A stretch of DNA of 64,000 nucleotides. It comes from Puniceicoccaceae bacterium 5H (GTDB lineage Bacteria > Verrucomicrobiota > Verrucomicrobiia > Opitutales > Oceanipulchritudinaceae). The notes under the pieces were generated by a model that was given only the letters and a program-made list of their open reading frames with translations, made no database searches and had not been told where the DNA came from. Location of the stretch: NCBI GenBank assembly GCA_009772895.1, contig WOUP01000009.1:1-64000 (forward strand). Direction: 5' to 3'. Of this stretch, positions 27,495 through 36,464 are shown in pieces. How positions within the stretch are numbered: position 1 is the stretch's first letter; each line of letters opens with the position of its first letter. Both the position numbers and the translations under genes were made by a program.

Positions 27495-27525
27495 AACGGT
27501 CGCCTTTTCCAGGGCGGCCGTTTTT
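27495..27525 (+). terminator. Rho-independent terminator after aminotransferase copy 2
   Basis: A 10 bp stem (AACGGTCGCC / GGCGGCCGTT, with one wobble) and an 8-base loop, followed by a run of T residues ending in ATTT, about 60 bases after the stop codon. Confidence 0.7.
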
Positions 27526-27553
27526 ATTTCTCCCGTATCAATCGCAGCCCATC

Positions 27554-28711
27554 ATGAAGCTTCCCAATATGTCCCGACGCCGCTGGTTGCAGGTCTCCGG
27601 CGGAACCTTGATCGCTGGCGCCCTCGGCAGCCGTCTCTCCGGCCAAGCGGCCACTACAGCTGCCGAACCCGCCGCCGCGCCCGAGCCGAGCCTGATTGCC
27701 CGCTATCCGGACCTGAAATACATCAACCTCGCCGGCAACGAGAATCCGCACGGCCCCTCGACCGCCGTCACCCAGGCCATCTTCCAGGCCGCACCCGACA
27801 GCTGCCGCTACCCGTGGCGCGAAGAGTCGATCCTGCGGGACGACATCGCCGCGATCGAAGGCGTGCAGCGCGAGAACATCGTGCTCGGCAATGGTTGTGA
27901 CGAGATCCTCGGCCTCTCCGGCTTTGCCTACGGCCAGCCGGGAGCCAAACTGGTCGCCACCAAGCCCACCTACCTCTGGCTGATGGAGTGCGCCGAAAAG
28001 CTGGGCGCGCACGTCGAATGGGTGCCCCACCGCGAGAAGGACATGAAGCACGATCTCGACGCCATGGCAGCCCAGGTCGACACCTCTACCAGCCTCGTCT
28101 ACGTCTGCAACCCCGATACCCCGAGCGGCACGCGCCACGAACCGGGCGCAATCGAAACCTTCATCCGACGCATCACGCCGGGCACGACCGTCTTTCTCGA
28201 CGAAGTCTACCTGGATCTGGACGACACCTTTCGCCAGCAGACAATGGTGCCGCTGGTACGTGAAGGGCTGCCCCTGATCATCGGGCGTTCCTTTTCCAAG
28301 ATGCACGGCCTGGCGGGACATCGCCTGGGCTACGCCGTCACTACACCTGAAATCGCCGAGCGCCTGGAACACTTCAAGATGTCGAGCCCTAACTGGATCG
28401 GCGTCGCAGCCGCCCGGGCCAGCTTGCGCGACCGCCGCTTTCATCAACTCTCCCGACGCCTGATCCGCGAAGAGCGGGAACGCTTTACTCAACTGGTGCA
28501 GGAGCTTGGCCTGAAATATACACCCTCTTACGGCAATTTCGTCTTCCACGAAATCAAAATGCCAATCCGCGATTACGAGGCCGCGATGAAGGAAGAAGGT
28601 CTCATCGTGGGTCGCCCCTTCCCTCCCTACGAGGACTGGTGCCGCACCAGCATCGGCAACCGCAAGGAAATGGCAGCCTGCGAACGCGCGATGCGGAAGA
28701 TTTTTGCCTGA
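27554..28711 (+). CDS. Tat-exported HisC-like PLP aminotransferase, copy 3
   Basis: A 385-residue, more distant paralogue. Its N-terminus is a twin-arginine signal (MSRRRWLQVSGGTLIAGALG), unlike the Sec signals of the two upstream copies. Tat would allow export already loaded with PLP. Catalytic residues are present: lysine K249 in GRSFSKMHGLAGHRLGY, aspartate 216 in VFLDEVYLDL, the CNPDTPSGT loop and DWCRTSIGN. The NLAGNENPHGPST segment near the start is HisC-like. An internal ATG at 27569 would start the signal slightly later. It probably closes an aminotransferase cluster of three independently terminated genes. Confidence 0.88.
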   Translation: MKLPNMSRRRWLQVSGGTLIAGALGSRLSGQAATTAAEPAAAPEPSLIARYPDLKYINLAGNENPHGPSTAVTQAIFQAAPDSCRYPWREESILRDDIAAIEGVQRENIVLGNGCDEILGLSGFAYGQPGAKLVATKPTYLWLMECAEKLGAHVEWVPHREKDMKHDLDAMAAQVDTSTSLVYVCNPDTPSGTRHEPGAIETFIRRITPGTTVFLDEVYLDLDDTFRQQTMVPLVREGLPLIIGRSFSKMHGLAGHRLGYAVTTPEIAERLEHFKMSSPNWIGVAAARASLRDRRFHQLSRRLIREERERFTQLVQELGLKYTPSYGNFVFHEIKMPIRDYEAAMKEEGLIVGRPFPPYEDWCRTSIGNRKEMAACERAMRKIFA

Positions 28712-28868
28712 AGCGGACCCGGATTCTGTCGATCTGAATAAAAGTAAACAGTTGAGCCCGCGTTAGGGTTCGATTTCGGTTGATTTTTGACCAGATTGAA
28801 TAAAATCACCTTACGCGCCGCCTCGGATAAGGTTGTTGCAGTTTTTCGGGACATCTTCTGTCGCTTCT

Positions 28869-30059
28869 TTATTCCGAGGTGGGCGTGCTTTTCTGAAACA
28901 CCTCCAGCTGACGGGTGTGGGACAACCACGGCAACGCGCCGAGTGCCACGACCGCCAGCAGCCCCGCCGCGACGGTGACCCCCGCATAGCCTGAGCTTGG
29001 ATAGACCCAGCTTGCGCCCGTCGCGCCCACTGCCCTCCCCAGCTCGGCCATGCCATAGCAGAGGCTGAGACGGATTGCCTGGCGGCCCGGATCACCGTGA
29101 CAAAAGAGACTCTCCTGGATGGCCGGAATCCGACCAGCCCGCGTTACGAGCATCATCAGCAGCCAGAAGCCGGCGGCATACGGGCTCATCTGCCAGAACA
29201 GAGGCCCGGTGAGACAGACGAGGCCGGAGGCAAACATCCAGCCGCCGATACGGCGGACCACGGAACGCTCGACCTGTAATTGCCCGAGCAAAACCAGCAG
29301 CCCCGCCTGAATCGCCCCGCCAAGGGACAGCCAGACGGCCAGGGTGCTGGAGTCGCGAAGTTGCTCTTCCGTCCACCACAGCGGCAAATAGCCAAGCAAG
29401 GCGCCCCCGATCGCGAACGAAGCCGCGTAGAGGCTGACGGTGCCCAAGGTGGAAGGCGTCTGCAGCTCATGCAGGATCTGGCTTCCCAATCGCCGCAAGG
29501 ACGCAGCCTCGCCTTCGCGCCTGCCAGAGGGCAAACCGAGGAAGAGCGTCGAAACCGCCAGCAGCACGCCAAGCGCAGCCAGCACAAAAGTAGCCGAGAC
29601 GGTGCTGCCGATCAACATCGCGAGCGGCAGGCCGGCCGCCTGCCCCGCAATGTAGCCGGCCGTCGAGAGCGCCAACGACTTTTGCGGGCGATCCTCACCG
29701 TTGACGGCAACCATCGGCACCAGTCCGCGGCTGAGCCCCAGGGAGCAGCCGGCGCAGGCTCTCATGGCCGCCCAAAACAACGCCCCCTCCACCGGCAGAG
29801 CGAGCGCGAGTAAAAAAAGAGCCACCAGCCAGGAGGACAGCCGCACGACGCGACCAGCCCCCCAGCGGGCAGCCAGAATACCTGCACCAATCGACCCCAA
29901 GGCTGTGCCGACGGCCTGCGCCGCCAACACCCAACCGGTTTCTCTCAAGTTCCAGCCGGCCTGTGCGCCCCAGAGCGGCACCAGAAGCCACGCAGCCTGA
30001 GCCTGCAGAGAGAGCAGACCTTGCTGCAGCGACAGATGCCAGAGACGCACGCGGGGCAT
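28869..30059 (-). CDS. MFS transporter
   Basis: A 396-residue major facilitator with about 12 transmembrane helices. The characteristic loop between helices 2 and 3 is ILAARWGAGRVVRL. Its ATG (30057-30059) lies eight bases after the stop of the upstream barrel gene; a TTG at 30069-30071 overlapping that stop is an alternative start. The two are very likely translated from one mRNA. Substrate unknown. The neighbouring outer-membrane barrel suggests a matched outer/inner membrane pair. Confidence 0.88.
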   Translation of the reverse strand: MPRVRLWHLSLQQGLLSLQAQAAWLLVPLWGAQAGWNLRETGWVLAAQAVGTALGSIGAGILAARWGAGRVVRLSSWLVALFLLALALPVEGALFWAAMRACAGCSLGLSRGLVPMVAVNGEDRPQKSLALSTAGYIAGQAAGLPLAMLIGSTVSATFVLAALGVLLAVSTLFLGLPSGRREGEAASLRRLGSQILHELQTPSTLGTVSLYAASFAIGGALLGYLPLWWTEEQLRDSSTLAVWLSLGGAIQAGLLVLLGQLQVERSVVRRIGGWMFASGLVCLTGPLFWQMSPYAAGFWLLMMLVTRAGRIPAIQESLFCHGDPGRQAIRLSLCYGMAELGRAVGATGASWVYPSSGYAGVTVAAGLLAVVALGALPWLSHTRQLEVFQKSTPTSE

Positions 30060-30067
30060 GGGCAGGT

Positions 30068-32533
30068 TCAAAAGCTGTATTCAGCACTCACTACGCCATA
30101 CCAGAGGCTATATTGGTTATTCGTCTTGCGGAGCTCGTCGCCCATGTAGCTGCGCTCGGGCGAATCCAGCAAGTTGTAGGCTTGCACGCCGAGGCGCCAA
30201 TGTTCGCCAAACTGGCGACTGACAGAGGCATCGAAGGAGATGACGTTTTCACGATAGGTATCACGTCCCGCTTCTTCGCCCACGTCGTCCAAAGCTTCAC
30301 TCTGATAAGCGTAGCCCAGCGTGATGCGCGTCTGCGGATCCTGAAACGAGATGCTGCCCTGGAAGAGGTGCTCTGACCGACCGGGCACCCAGATTTTCTC
30401 GCTGGGCCGCGTCTCGGTGGAGATTTCGGCCTCGTGATCCGAATACGTGTAGCCGAAAGAATTGACCATCTGCCAGGTTTCGCTCAGCTGGAACTGCTTG
30501 TCCCACTGAACGGTAAAGCCCTGAATGTAGCCTTCGTCGCCGTTTTCGACGCGGCTGACCGAAAACTCCTTGCCATCGAGGTATTCCGTTCCAGCGGCAC
30601 CGTAGAAGAAGTCCTTGATCTTCAGGTAATAAAGCTCAAGGCCGAAGGCGCCCCAGGTCGGGGTCTCATAGGTTGCCCCGATTTGGTATTGCGTGATCCG
30701 CGTGGGTTCCAGGCTGGGATTGCCCTCGCTGATGGTGCGCGTAGGGTAGCTGACCCGGCGGTATTGGACGATGTCATAATATTGCGGGCGCATGAGTACT
30801 TGTGACCACGCCGCGCGGAATGTCCATTGCTCATCCAGCTCGTAATCCACCTGCAGCGAAGGCAGGTAATTCCAGTAATCGTTGTCCGCCGAAAGCTCCT
30901 TTACCACCGTATTCTCGGATGGTTCGTTCGGGTCGACGATGATGCGATCCACCTCGGTTCCCTCTTCCGGATCGTTGAGGGATTCCGGGACGAGCACAAT
31001 TCCGGTACTGTCCGTTTTCGTCCGCTCGGCCCGCAATCCCACGGATACATTCCATTGCTCCCAGGCCGAAGCCAGCAACAGGTAGCCACCGGTGACGGCT
31101 TCCTTGGCCGTATAGCTCTGCTGGTAAGATTCTAGCAGGGAAGAATTTTCCTGATAGTCGAACAAATCGGGATTCGAATAAAAGAAGTTGGCCGCCGAGG
31201 TCGGAGCCAGTCCTTGCGGCTGATCAAAATGATCCCGCACAATCAAACCGGGATCTCCGGTCAGCCCCACGTCGGTCAGCGTAAAGCGACTGCCATCCAC
31301 GTAACTGTAGACGTCGCGCTGTTCGCCATTGTTGCGCTCCTTCTGGCGGTGCAACAACCCCGAGTAGACCCAGATCGGTTGCGCGAAATTGTCCACGCGG
31401 TACTCAACATCCGTTCGTCCGGCAAAATCTTCGTCGCTGGTTTCGGTCGGATGCAGGCGCAGACTGGTAAAGGCAGCGGTGTCTGTGTTATTAAAGTCCT
31501 CGCCACTCAAAACCGTGTAGGTCGGGAACGCGGGATCCGTCGCATCGTATTGAATGTCGATGCCCTCGTCGTTGAAGTTCCAGTCCCACCACATGTCGCT
31601 GAGGTCCCACTTGTGGTAGTAGACCGAGTAGCTGATACTGCCCCAGTCGGCACGGGTCTCGCCGCCCGCCATGAGGCGGTAGCGCTGGCGCTCGGTGATG
31701 GTGTCGCCGAAATAACGCCTCGTCTTGGCGTTCGTCGCGACACCCTCCGTCACCGTATCTCCCTCGTATTCCAGGGCTTCGAAGTCGCCACTGCCGAACT
31801 GAAGTTCCAGGCGGTTGCGATACATACGATCGTAGTAGTCCTGGTAGAAACCGCGCAGGTAGAAGGTCTGGTTGGCGGTCGGCGCCCATTCGAGCTGCGC
31901 GCTGTAACGGTTGTCGCGCGTGTAGATCAAGTCCTGCGAGTAGCGCGGGCGATCCAGGAAATAGCCGGAGCCATCGTCCATATTGGACCAGTAGGCCTGA
32001 TAATGCTCCACGGCGCGGTCGGCCGCGGAGGAATTGACCTGAAAGGCGACACTCGCCTCCCCCGGGACCAGGCTCACCACCCCCTTCAGGCTGCCACCCC
32101 AGGCGCTGGAGCCCGAGAGGTGGTTGTAGTTCCAGTTCATACCGGCGGTGAGGCTGTCTGGACGGCCCACCAACTGACTGCGCGGAAAGAAGGCGCGGTA
32201 GTCCACGCCCTCGCCGTCGCCATCGGCAGCGCTGCCAAGGCCAACTTCGCCAAAGGACTGATACTCGGAAGCAATCGGGTTTCTCTTTTGCAGCACACGC
32301 CCGCGCTCGCGCGGGCTTTCATTGGCGCTACCGCCGGAATTGGGCTCTACTGGCAAATTTTGGACACTCTCGGCATCGTCCGATAGTGTTTCCTCATCCG
32401 GGTCAGAGCGTTCGGCGGAAGCGGTCGCCGCGTTGTCGTCCGTCACCTGAGGCGTCTGGCCGGGCAGCATATGGCACATGAGGCTATAGCCCAACAGACA
32501 GGTGACAGTTCTATAAGAAGGAAGCAGGGACAT
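30068..32533 (-). CDS. TonB-type outer-membrane barrel without a recognisable plug
   Basis: An 821-residue outer-membrane protein with a signal segment (TVTCLLGYSLMCHMLPGQ), an acidic linker (about 35-90) and a beta barrel (about 100-821) ending in aromatic SAEYSF. The barrel carries receptor hallmarks (FRAAWSQVLMRPQYYDIV, EGNPSLEPTRITQYQIG, YLKIKDFFYG). However, I find no plug domain: no IPxSVxVI-type segment, no VEVIRGP-type strand. The region where it should be goes directly into strand-like sequence (GVVSLVPGEASVAFQVNSS). A TTG or an earlier start at 32596 is possible, but the ATG at 32531-32533 lies in an AAGATGTCC context. Followed eight bases later by the MFS gene. Confidence 0.8.
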   Translation of the reverse strand: MSLLPSYRTVTCLLGYSLMCHMLPGQTPQVTDDNAATASAERSDPDEETLSDDAESVQNLPVEPNSGGSANESPRERGRVLQKRNPIASEYQSFGEVGLGSAADGDGEGVDYRAFFPRSQLVGRPDSLTAGMNWNYNHLSGSSAWGGSLKGVVSLVPGEASVAFQVNSSAADRAVEHYQAYWSNMDDGSGYFLDRPRYSQDLIYTRDNRYSAQLEWAPTANQTFYLRGFYQDYYDRMYRNRLELQFGSGDFEALEYEGDTVTEGVATNAKTRRYFGDTITERQRYRLMAGGETRADWGSISYSVYYHKWDLSDMWWDWNFNDEGIDIQYDATDPAFPTYTVLSGEDFNNTDTAAFTSLRLHPTETSDEDFAGRTDVEYRVDNFAQPIWVYSGLLHRQKERNNGEQRDVYSYVDGSRFTLTDVGLTGDPGLIVRDHFDQPQGLAPTSAANFFYSNPDLFDYQENSSLLESYQQSYTAKEAVTGGYLLLASAWEQWNVSVGLRAERTKTDSTGIVLVPESLNDPEEGTEVDRIIVDPNEPSENTVVKELSADNDYWNYLPSLQVDYELDEQWTFRAAWSQVLMRPQYYDIVQYRRVSYPTRTISEGNPSLEPTRITQYQIGATYETPTWGAFGLELYYLKIKDFFYGAAGTEYLDGKEFSVSRVENGDEGYIQGFTVQWDKQFQLSETWQMVNSFGYTYSDHEAEISTETRPSEKIWVPGRSEHLFQGSISFQDPQTRITLGYAYQSEALDDVGEEAGRDTYRENVISFDASVSRQFGEHWRLGVQAYNLLDSPERSYMGDELRKTNNQYSLWYGVVSAEYSF

Positions 32534-32616
32534 CTTGTTCAAATGTTGAGCCGTCGCACACGGACGGCGGTGCGGCTTGAGCAGGGTATATACCATCTGC
32601 CTAAAATCACCCTACT

Positions 32617-32637
32617 GTTTAATAATGGTCATTAAAC
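32617..32637. promoter_or_regulatory. Inverted repeat between divergent receptor genes
   Basis: A perfect 7-base palindrome with arms GTTTAAT and ATTAAAC separated by seven bases. It lies in the 227 bp region between the minus-strand barrel gene and the plus-strand TonB receptor, 124 bases upstream of the latter's ATG. A dimeric repressor or activator could act on both promoters here. The factor is unknown. AT-rich sequence increases the chance of a fortuitous repeat. Confidence 0.4.
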
Positions 32638-32760
32638 GGCATGATACTTCTCTGAGCGGCGAAATGTGAGCAGAGGGAACTCACCTGTAGGGTTTGGCAC
32701 ACCTTCTGCACCTCCCGGGGACAGCTTCGATCTCCGTAGCTAACCAAACACTTAAAAAAG

Positions 32761-35505
32761 ATGTCCCACTTAAATCTGGAAGCCCCGGTCCCGGGGGCTC
32801 ATAGCTCTGCTCATGCCAAATCCCAAGGCGCCCCGCGCCGGATTGGTTCCTGCTCACGTCGTCTCGCCGTCGTCAGCACACTCGGCCTCTTGTTGGGTGC
32901 TGGCCACGTAGCTCAAGCTCAGGAGCTCGAGACTCTAGACACGTTCACCGCCATCGGCCGCGGTGAAACACGTGCCACGAACTCTCTTAACATCGAAGAT
33001 CTGGAAACCTCTCTTCCAGGTCTCTCGTTGGAAAAGTCGATTGATGTTCTCCCTGGCGTGAATGTCGCGACGACCGACCCGTTCGGTTTTTATGAGTTCG
33101 GCACCGACATTCGCCTCCGCTCGTTCCGTATCGACCAGGTCGCCGTGACGGTAGACGGCGTGCCCATGGGGTCCAACGACCCCCGCTATGGCACCCGCGC
33201 CACGCGTGTGATCGATAACGAAAACATCGGCGGAATCGACGTATCTCAAGGCGCCGGCGACTTGACGACCCCAGCGTATGAAGCGCTCGGCGGCTCCATC
33301 AAGTATCGCGTTCGCATGCCGTCGGAAGAACCCGCCGCCAAGATCAAGTACACCCGCGGTGATTTTGATGCCGAGCGCGTCTTCGCCCGTTACGATACCG
33401 GCGAGATCCTGCCCGGCCTGACCGCTTACGTCAGCGGTTCGGACTTCTCCTTCAAGACCAAAGGGGTTCCGAAGAAGTCTCATCGTAAGCACATGGACAT
33501 CGTAACACGTTACGAGTTCGAAAAGGGCTTCCTCAGCCTCCAATACGCTTACAACGACCGGGACGACTATGACACCGCGTCCATCTCGTATGCGGAGTGG
33601 AACGCCCTCGAAAACGGCAGCCCGTCGGACTACGACATGGCCACGGACACCTGGCTCTATGTCTTGGCGACCCACGGCTATCAGGAGTATTCGCCCTTCA
33701 CCAATTACACCGACGAGAGCGGTAATACGCTCTACGTCGATACCCGCATCAATGGTGAGGGGGAGGAAGAAACCTTCACCACGACGACGGACACCGGCAC
33801 GCTCTGGCAGCCTGACCGCTGGGACATGGGCGACTATTCGGATGCGGGCCGCAATTATGGCCCGCCTGCCTACATCGATCCAGATGAAGGCCCGGGCGAC
33901 GGCGTGAATGCCATTTACTTCGACAAGTGGCGCAACGGTCGTATCGACCAGTTTACCCGCCTTGTCGGCGAACTCGACGTTACCGATAACATCAAGCTCT
34001 CCGGCAACACCTACTATCAGGAAAAGAACAACTACGGCCTGTGGGGTGTCGACAAGGATGCCGCTGAGAGCGAAATCCGCCTCGGCTACAGCTACGACCC
34101 CGACCGCACCGACATCTGGCCCAAGCTGCTCTACAACGATCAGGGCGAAGCCATCGATATGGAGGGCAACGTCGTGGAAGAGTATGGCGACGATCATGCC
34201 GTGGTCACGCCTGATTCCACCGCGGAAAACCCGCAACCCGGCATCCCCGGCCGCACCGGCCGTGACGAAGATTTCGGCGGCAGCCGCTACGGCCTCACCC
34301 TCTCGATGGAGTGGGAGATCATCCCGAGCAATACATTGGTTGTCGGTGGCTGGTATGACCATGACCGCCATGGTGCCAATCGCCCGAACTACAATCTGGT
34401 CGGCGGTGGCCTCACCAGCTGGTTCGCCTATGATCAGCCGCTGTTCAACAACTACAACCGGTGGTTCGATAGCGATGTCTACATGGGCTTTATCCAGGAC
34501 TCGCAAAGCTTCCTGAATGATCGTCTGACGGTAACGGGTGGCTTCAAGTACCTGAAGGTCGAACGCTCCCTCGAAGGCATGCTCTCCAACGCCAATTGGC
34601 GGGAGAACACCAGCGAATTCCGGGAGGTGACCTACAAGGATGAGTTCCTGCCGCAACTCGGTGCCACTTTCGAGCTGACCGACACCGTCGAAATCTTCGG
34701 CAACTATTCCGAGAACATGTCCGCGCCGGACCATGGCACCCTGGCCGATGCCACTGGCTTCAACGCGGCCCTCTCGCCGGAATACGCCAAGAACTACGAT
34801 CTCGGTATCCGCTACTCGGGCTCCACGATCCAGACCTCGATGTCGGTCTACTACATCAAGTATGAAGACCGTATTCTGGCGGTGCCCTCGCCCCCTGGCG
34901 ACTCTTCCTTCACCACCGGCCAAACCACTTACCGCAATGTCGGCGGTGTGGACTCCCTCGGGGTGGAATTGGGCTTCGACTGGCGCACGCCGATTGAAAA
35001 CCTGCGCCTGATCGGATCCCTGGCCCTGCAAGAGACCACCTTCTCCGAAGACCTCTACTCGGGCACCACCGACACCGAACAAGACAACGATCTTTGGTAC
35101 ACGCTGCCGAACCCGGACCAAGATCCGTCGGATCCGGACGACGATTACCTGCTCTACGAAAACAGTGAAGACAAGGACCTCGGCAATACGCCGCTCATCG
35201 TCTTCAACCTGGATGCGAGCTACTCGATCGGCGACTTCGATCTGCGCCTCGGCGGTAAGTACTACGACAGCGTCTACATCAATACGCTGAACACTCAAGA
35301 GATTCCGGACTACGTGCTCATTAACACGGGCATTACCTGGAAGGCTCCGATGGAAAGCACCTTTGATGGGCTGAAGCTCTCTCTGAATGTCGACAATGTC
35401 TTCGATGAAGAAGCCTGGTACACGACCTCGTATAACGACACCGATGGCACGGTGATCGCTGACCGTGGACGTAACATCTACTTCGTCGCCGAGATCGACT
35501 TCTAA
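32761..35505 (+). CDS. TonB-dependent receptor
   Basis: A complete 914-residue outer-membrane receptor. It has an N-terminal extension with a signal peptide (AVVSTLGLLLGAGHVAQAQ, about 36-54), a plug (about 60-195, with the plug features LEKSIDVLPGVNVATTDPF and FRIDQVAVTVDGVPM) and a barrel (about 200-914) with FGNYSENMSAPD, YAKNYDLGIRYS and a terminal IYFVAEIDF. Substrate not deducible; the extended plug and FYEFGTDIRLRSFRI features resemble receptors for chelated metals or organic cofactors. It is divergent from the plugless barrel and upstream of the first TonB-energising operon. The ATG has an AAAAAAGATGTCC context. Confidence 0.93.
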   Translation: MSHLNLEAPVPGAHSSAHAKSQGAPRRIGSCSRRLAVVSTLGLLLGAGHVAQAQELETLDTFTAIGRGETRATNSLNIEDLETSLPGLSLEKSIDVLPGVNVATTDPFGFYEFGTDIRLRSFRIDQVAVTVDGVPMGSNDPRYGTRATRVIDNENIGGIDVSQGAGDLTTPAYEALGGSIKYRVRMPSEEPAAKIKYTRGDFDAERVFARYDTGEILPGLTAYVSGSDFSFKTKGVPKKSHRKHMDIVTRYEFEKGFLSLQYAYNDRDDYDTASISYAEWNALENGSPSDYDMATDTWLYVLATHGYQEYSPFTNYTDESGNTLYVDTRINGEGEEETFTTTTDTGTLWQPDRWDMGDYSDAGRNYGPPAYIDPDEGPGDGVNAIYFDKWRNGRIDQFTRLVGELDVTDNIKLSGNTYYQEKNNYGLWGVDKDAAESEIRLGYSYDPDRTDIWPKLLYNDQGEAIDMEGNVVEEYGDDHAVVTPDSTAENPQPGIPGRTGRDEDFGGSRYGLTLSMEWEIIPSNTLVVGGWYDHDRHGANRPNYNLVGGGLTSWFAYDQPLFNNYNRWFDSDVYMGFIQDSQSFLNDRLTVTGGFKYLKVERSLEGMLSNANWRENTSEFREVTYKDEFLPQLGATFELTDTVEIFGNYSENMSAPDHGTLADATGFNAALSPEYAKNYDLGIRYSGSTIQTSMSVYYIKYEDRILAVPSPPGDSSFTTGQTTYRNVGGVDSLGVELGFDWRTPIENLRLIGSLALQETTFSEDLYSGTTDTEQDNDLWYTLPNPDQDPSDPDDDYLLYENSEDKDLGNTPLIVFNLDASYSIGDFDLRLGGKYYDSVYINTLNTQEIPDYVLINTGITWKAPMESTFDGLKLSLNVDNVFDEEAWYTTSYNDTDGTVIADRGRNIYFVAEIDF

Positions 35506-35552
35506 TCTGTCACTTCCGCGCTTTCATCATCGGGAAGCACGCTGCGATCAAC

Positions 35553-35586
35553 GGAGGTGGAGTGGGTTCCAACCCCACTCCCCTCC
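35553..35586 (+). terminator. GC-rich hairpin after TonB receptor
   Basis: Stem GGAGTGGG / CCCACTCC extended by GGAGG / CCTCC, about 45 bases after the stop of the receptor gene. Only a short T run follows, so it is a weak rho-independent terminator at best. Confidence 0.45.
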
Positions 35587-35676
35587 CCTTTAACCAAGAC
35601 GATAGCCAAGGCCGAGCGCCACGAACGTAGCTGACGTTCTCCCTTGTTTATTTCTCTGGAACCGTTCGAAGCAGAT

Positions 35677-36447
35677 ATGGAAAAAGTAACTCACCAATGG
35701 CTGCCATGGCTGGCGGTGGCGGCGATCGCCACACCGCTCCACGCGCAGGAAAACGCAAAAGTAACCCAGGACCTGATCCAGCAATGGGTCTCGACGGAGA
35801 AGCGCATCTCCAGCGAGGTCAACGAGTGGGATCTCGAAAAGGAGATCCTGCAGGACTCGATCAAGGCCCTGAAGGAGGAGAAGGAATCGCTCCAATCCGC
35901 AATCCAGGAGGCGGAGGAATCCGCCGGCGAAGCGGAGAAGCAGCGTGCCGAACTCGTCGAGGAAAAGGAAAAGCTGCAGGAGACCTCAGGCAAGATTGCC
36001 GACAAGGTCGCTGCCTACGAAAAGCAGCTGATCGCCCTCTCCCCGCGCCTGCCCAAGCCCCTGCAGCGGATGATCAAGACGCCGCTCAGCCGCATCCCGC
36101 AGAGTGAGGAAGATGCCGAAGATGTCTCCCTCTCTGTCCGCACCCAGAACGTCGTGGCGATCCTCAACGAGATCGACAAGTTCAACGGCGTCGTAACCAA
36201 GGAGACCGACGTGCAGGAGCTGGATGATGGCTCCACGGCCGAGGTGACCACGCTGTATTTCGGCCTCGGCGGTGCCTTCTTCACCGATCCTGAGGGTGCC
36301 TATGCCGGTGTCGGCAAGCCCGGCCCGGATGGCTGGACCTGGACGGTGAAGCCCGACGCAGCCGAACAAATTACCCGTCTGGTGGCCGTCTACGACCGCT
36401 CGGTCGAAGCCGACTACGTCAGCGTGCCCTACGAAATCATCGACTAA
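35677..36447 (+). CDS. DUF3450 periplasmic coiled-coil protein, first TonB operon
   Basis: A 256-residue exported protein and the first gene of a TonB-energising operon. A signal peptide (PWLAVAAIATPLHAQ) is followed by a coiled coil (about 25-125, dense in E, K, Q and A), then a globular tail with VRTQNVVAILNEIDKFNG and VTTLYFGLGGAFFTDPEG. This arrangement matches DUF3450 proteins, which in Vibrio-type TonB systems are encoded with TtpC, ExbB, ExbD, TonB and TPR partners. I chose the ATG at 35677-35679; a TTG at 35644 would add 11 residues. The probable role is modulation of the ExbB complex in the periplasm. Confidence 0.85.
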   Translation: MEKVTHQWLPWLAVAAIATPLHAQENAKVTQDLIQQWVSTEKRISSEVNEWDLEKEILQDSIKALKEEKESLQSAIQEAEESAGEAEKQRAELVEEKEKLQETSGKIADKVAAYEKQLIALSPRLPKPLQRMIKTPLSRIPQSEEDAEDVSLSVRTQNVVAILNEIDKFNGVVTKETDVQELDDGSTAEVTTLYFGLGGAFFTDPEGAYAGVGKPGPDGWTWTVKPDAAEQITRLVAVYDRSVEADYVSVPYEIID

Positions 36448-36464
36448 CCTCCCTTTTTCCAAAG

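Noticed and set aside
32935-35298. A 787-codon minus-strand open frame
   Set aside because: Antisense to the complete TonB receptor, with no recognised domain.
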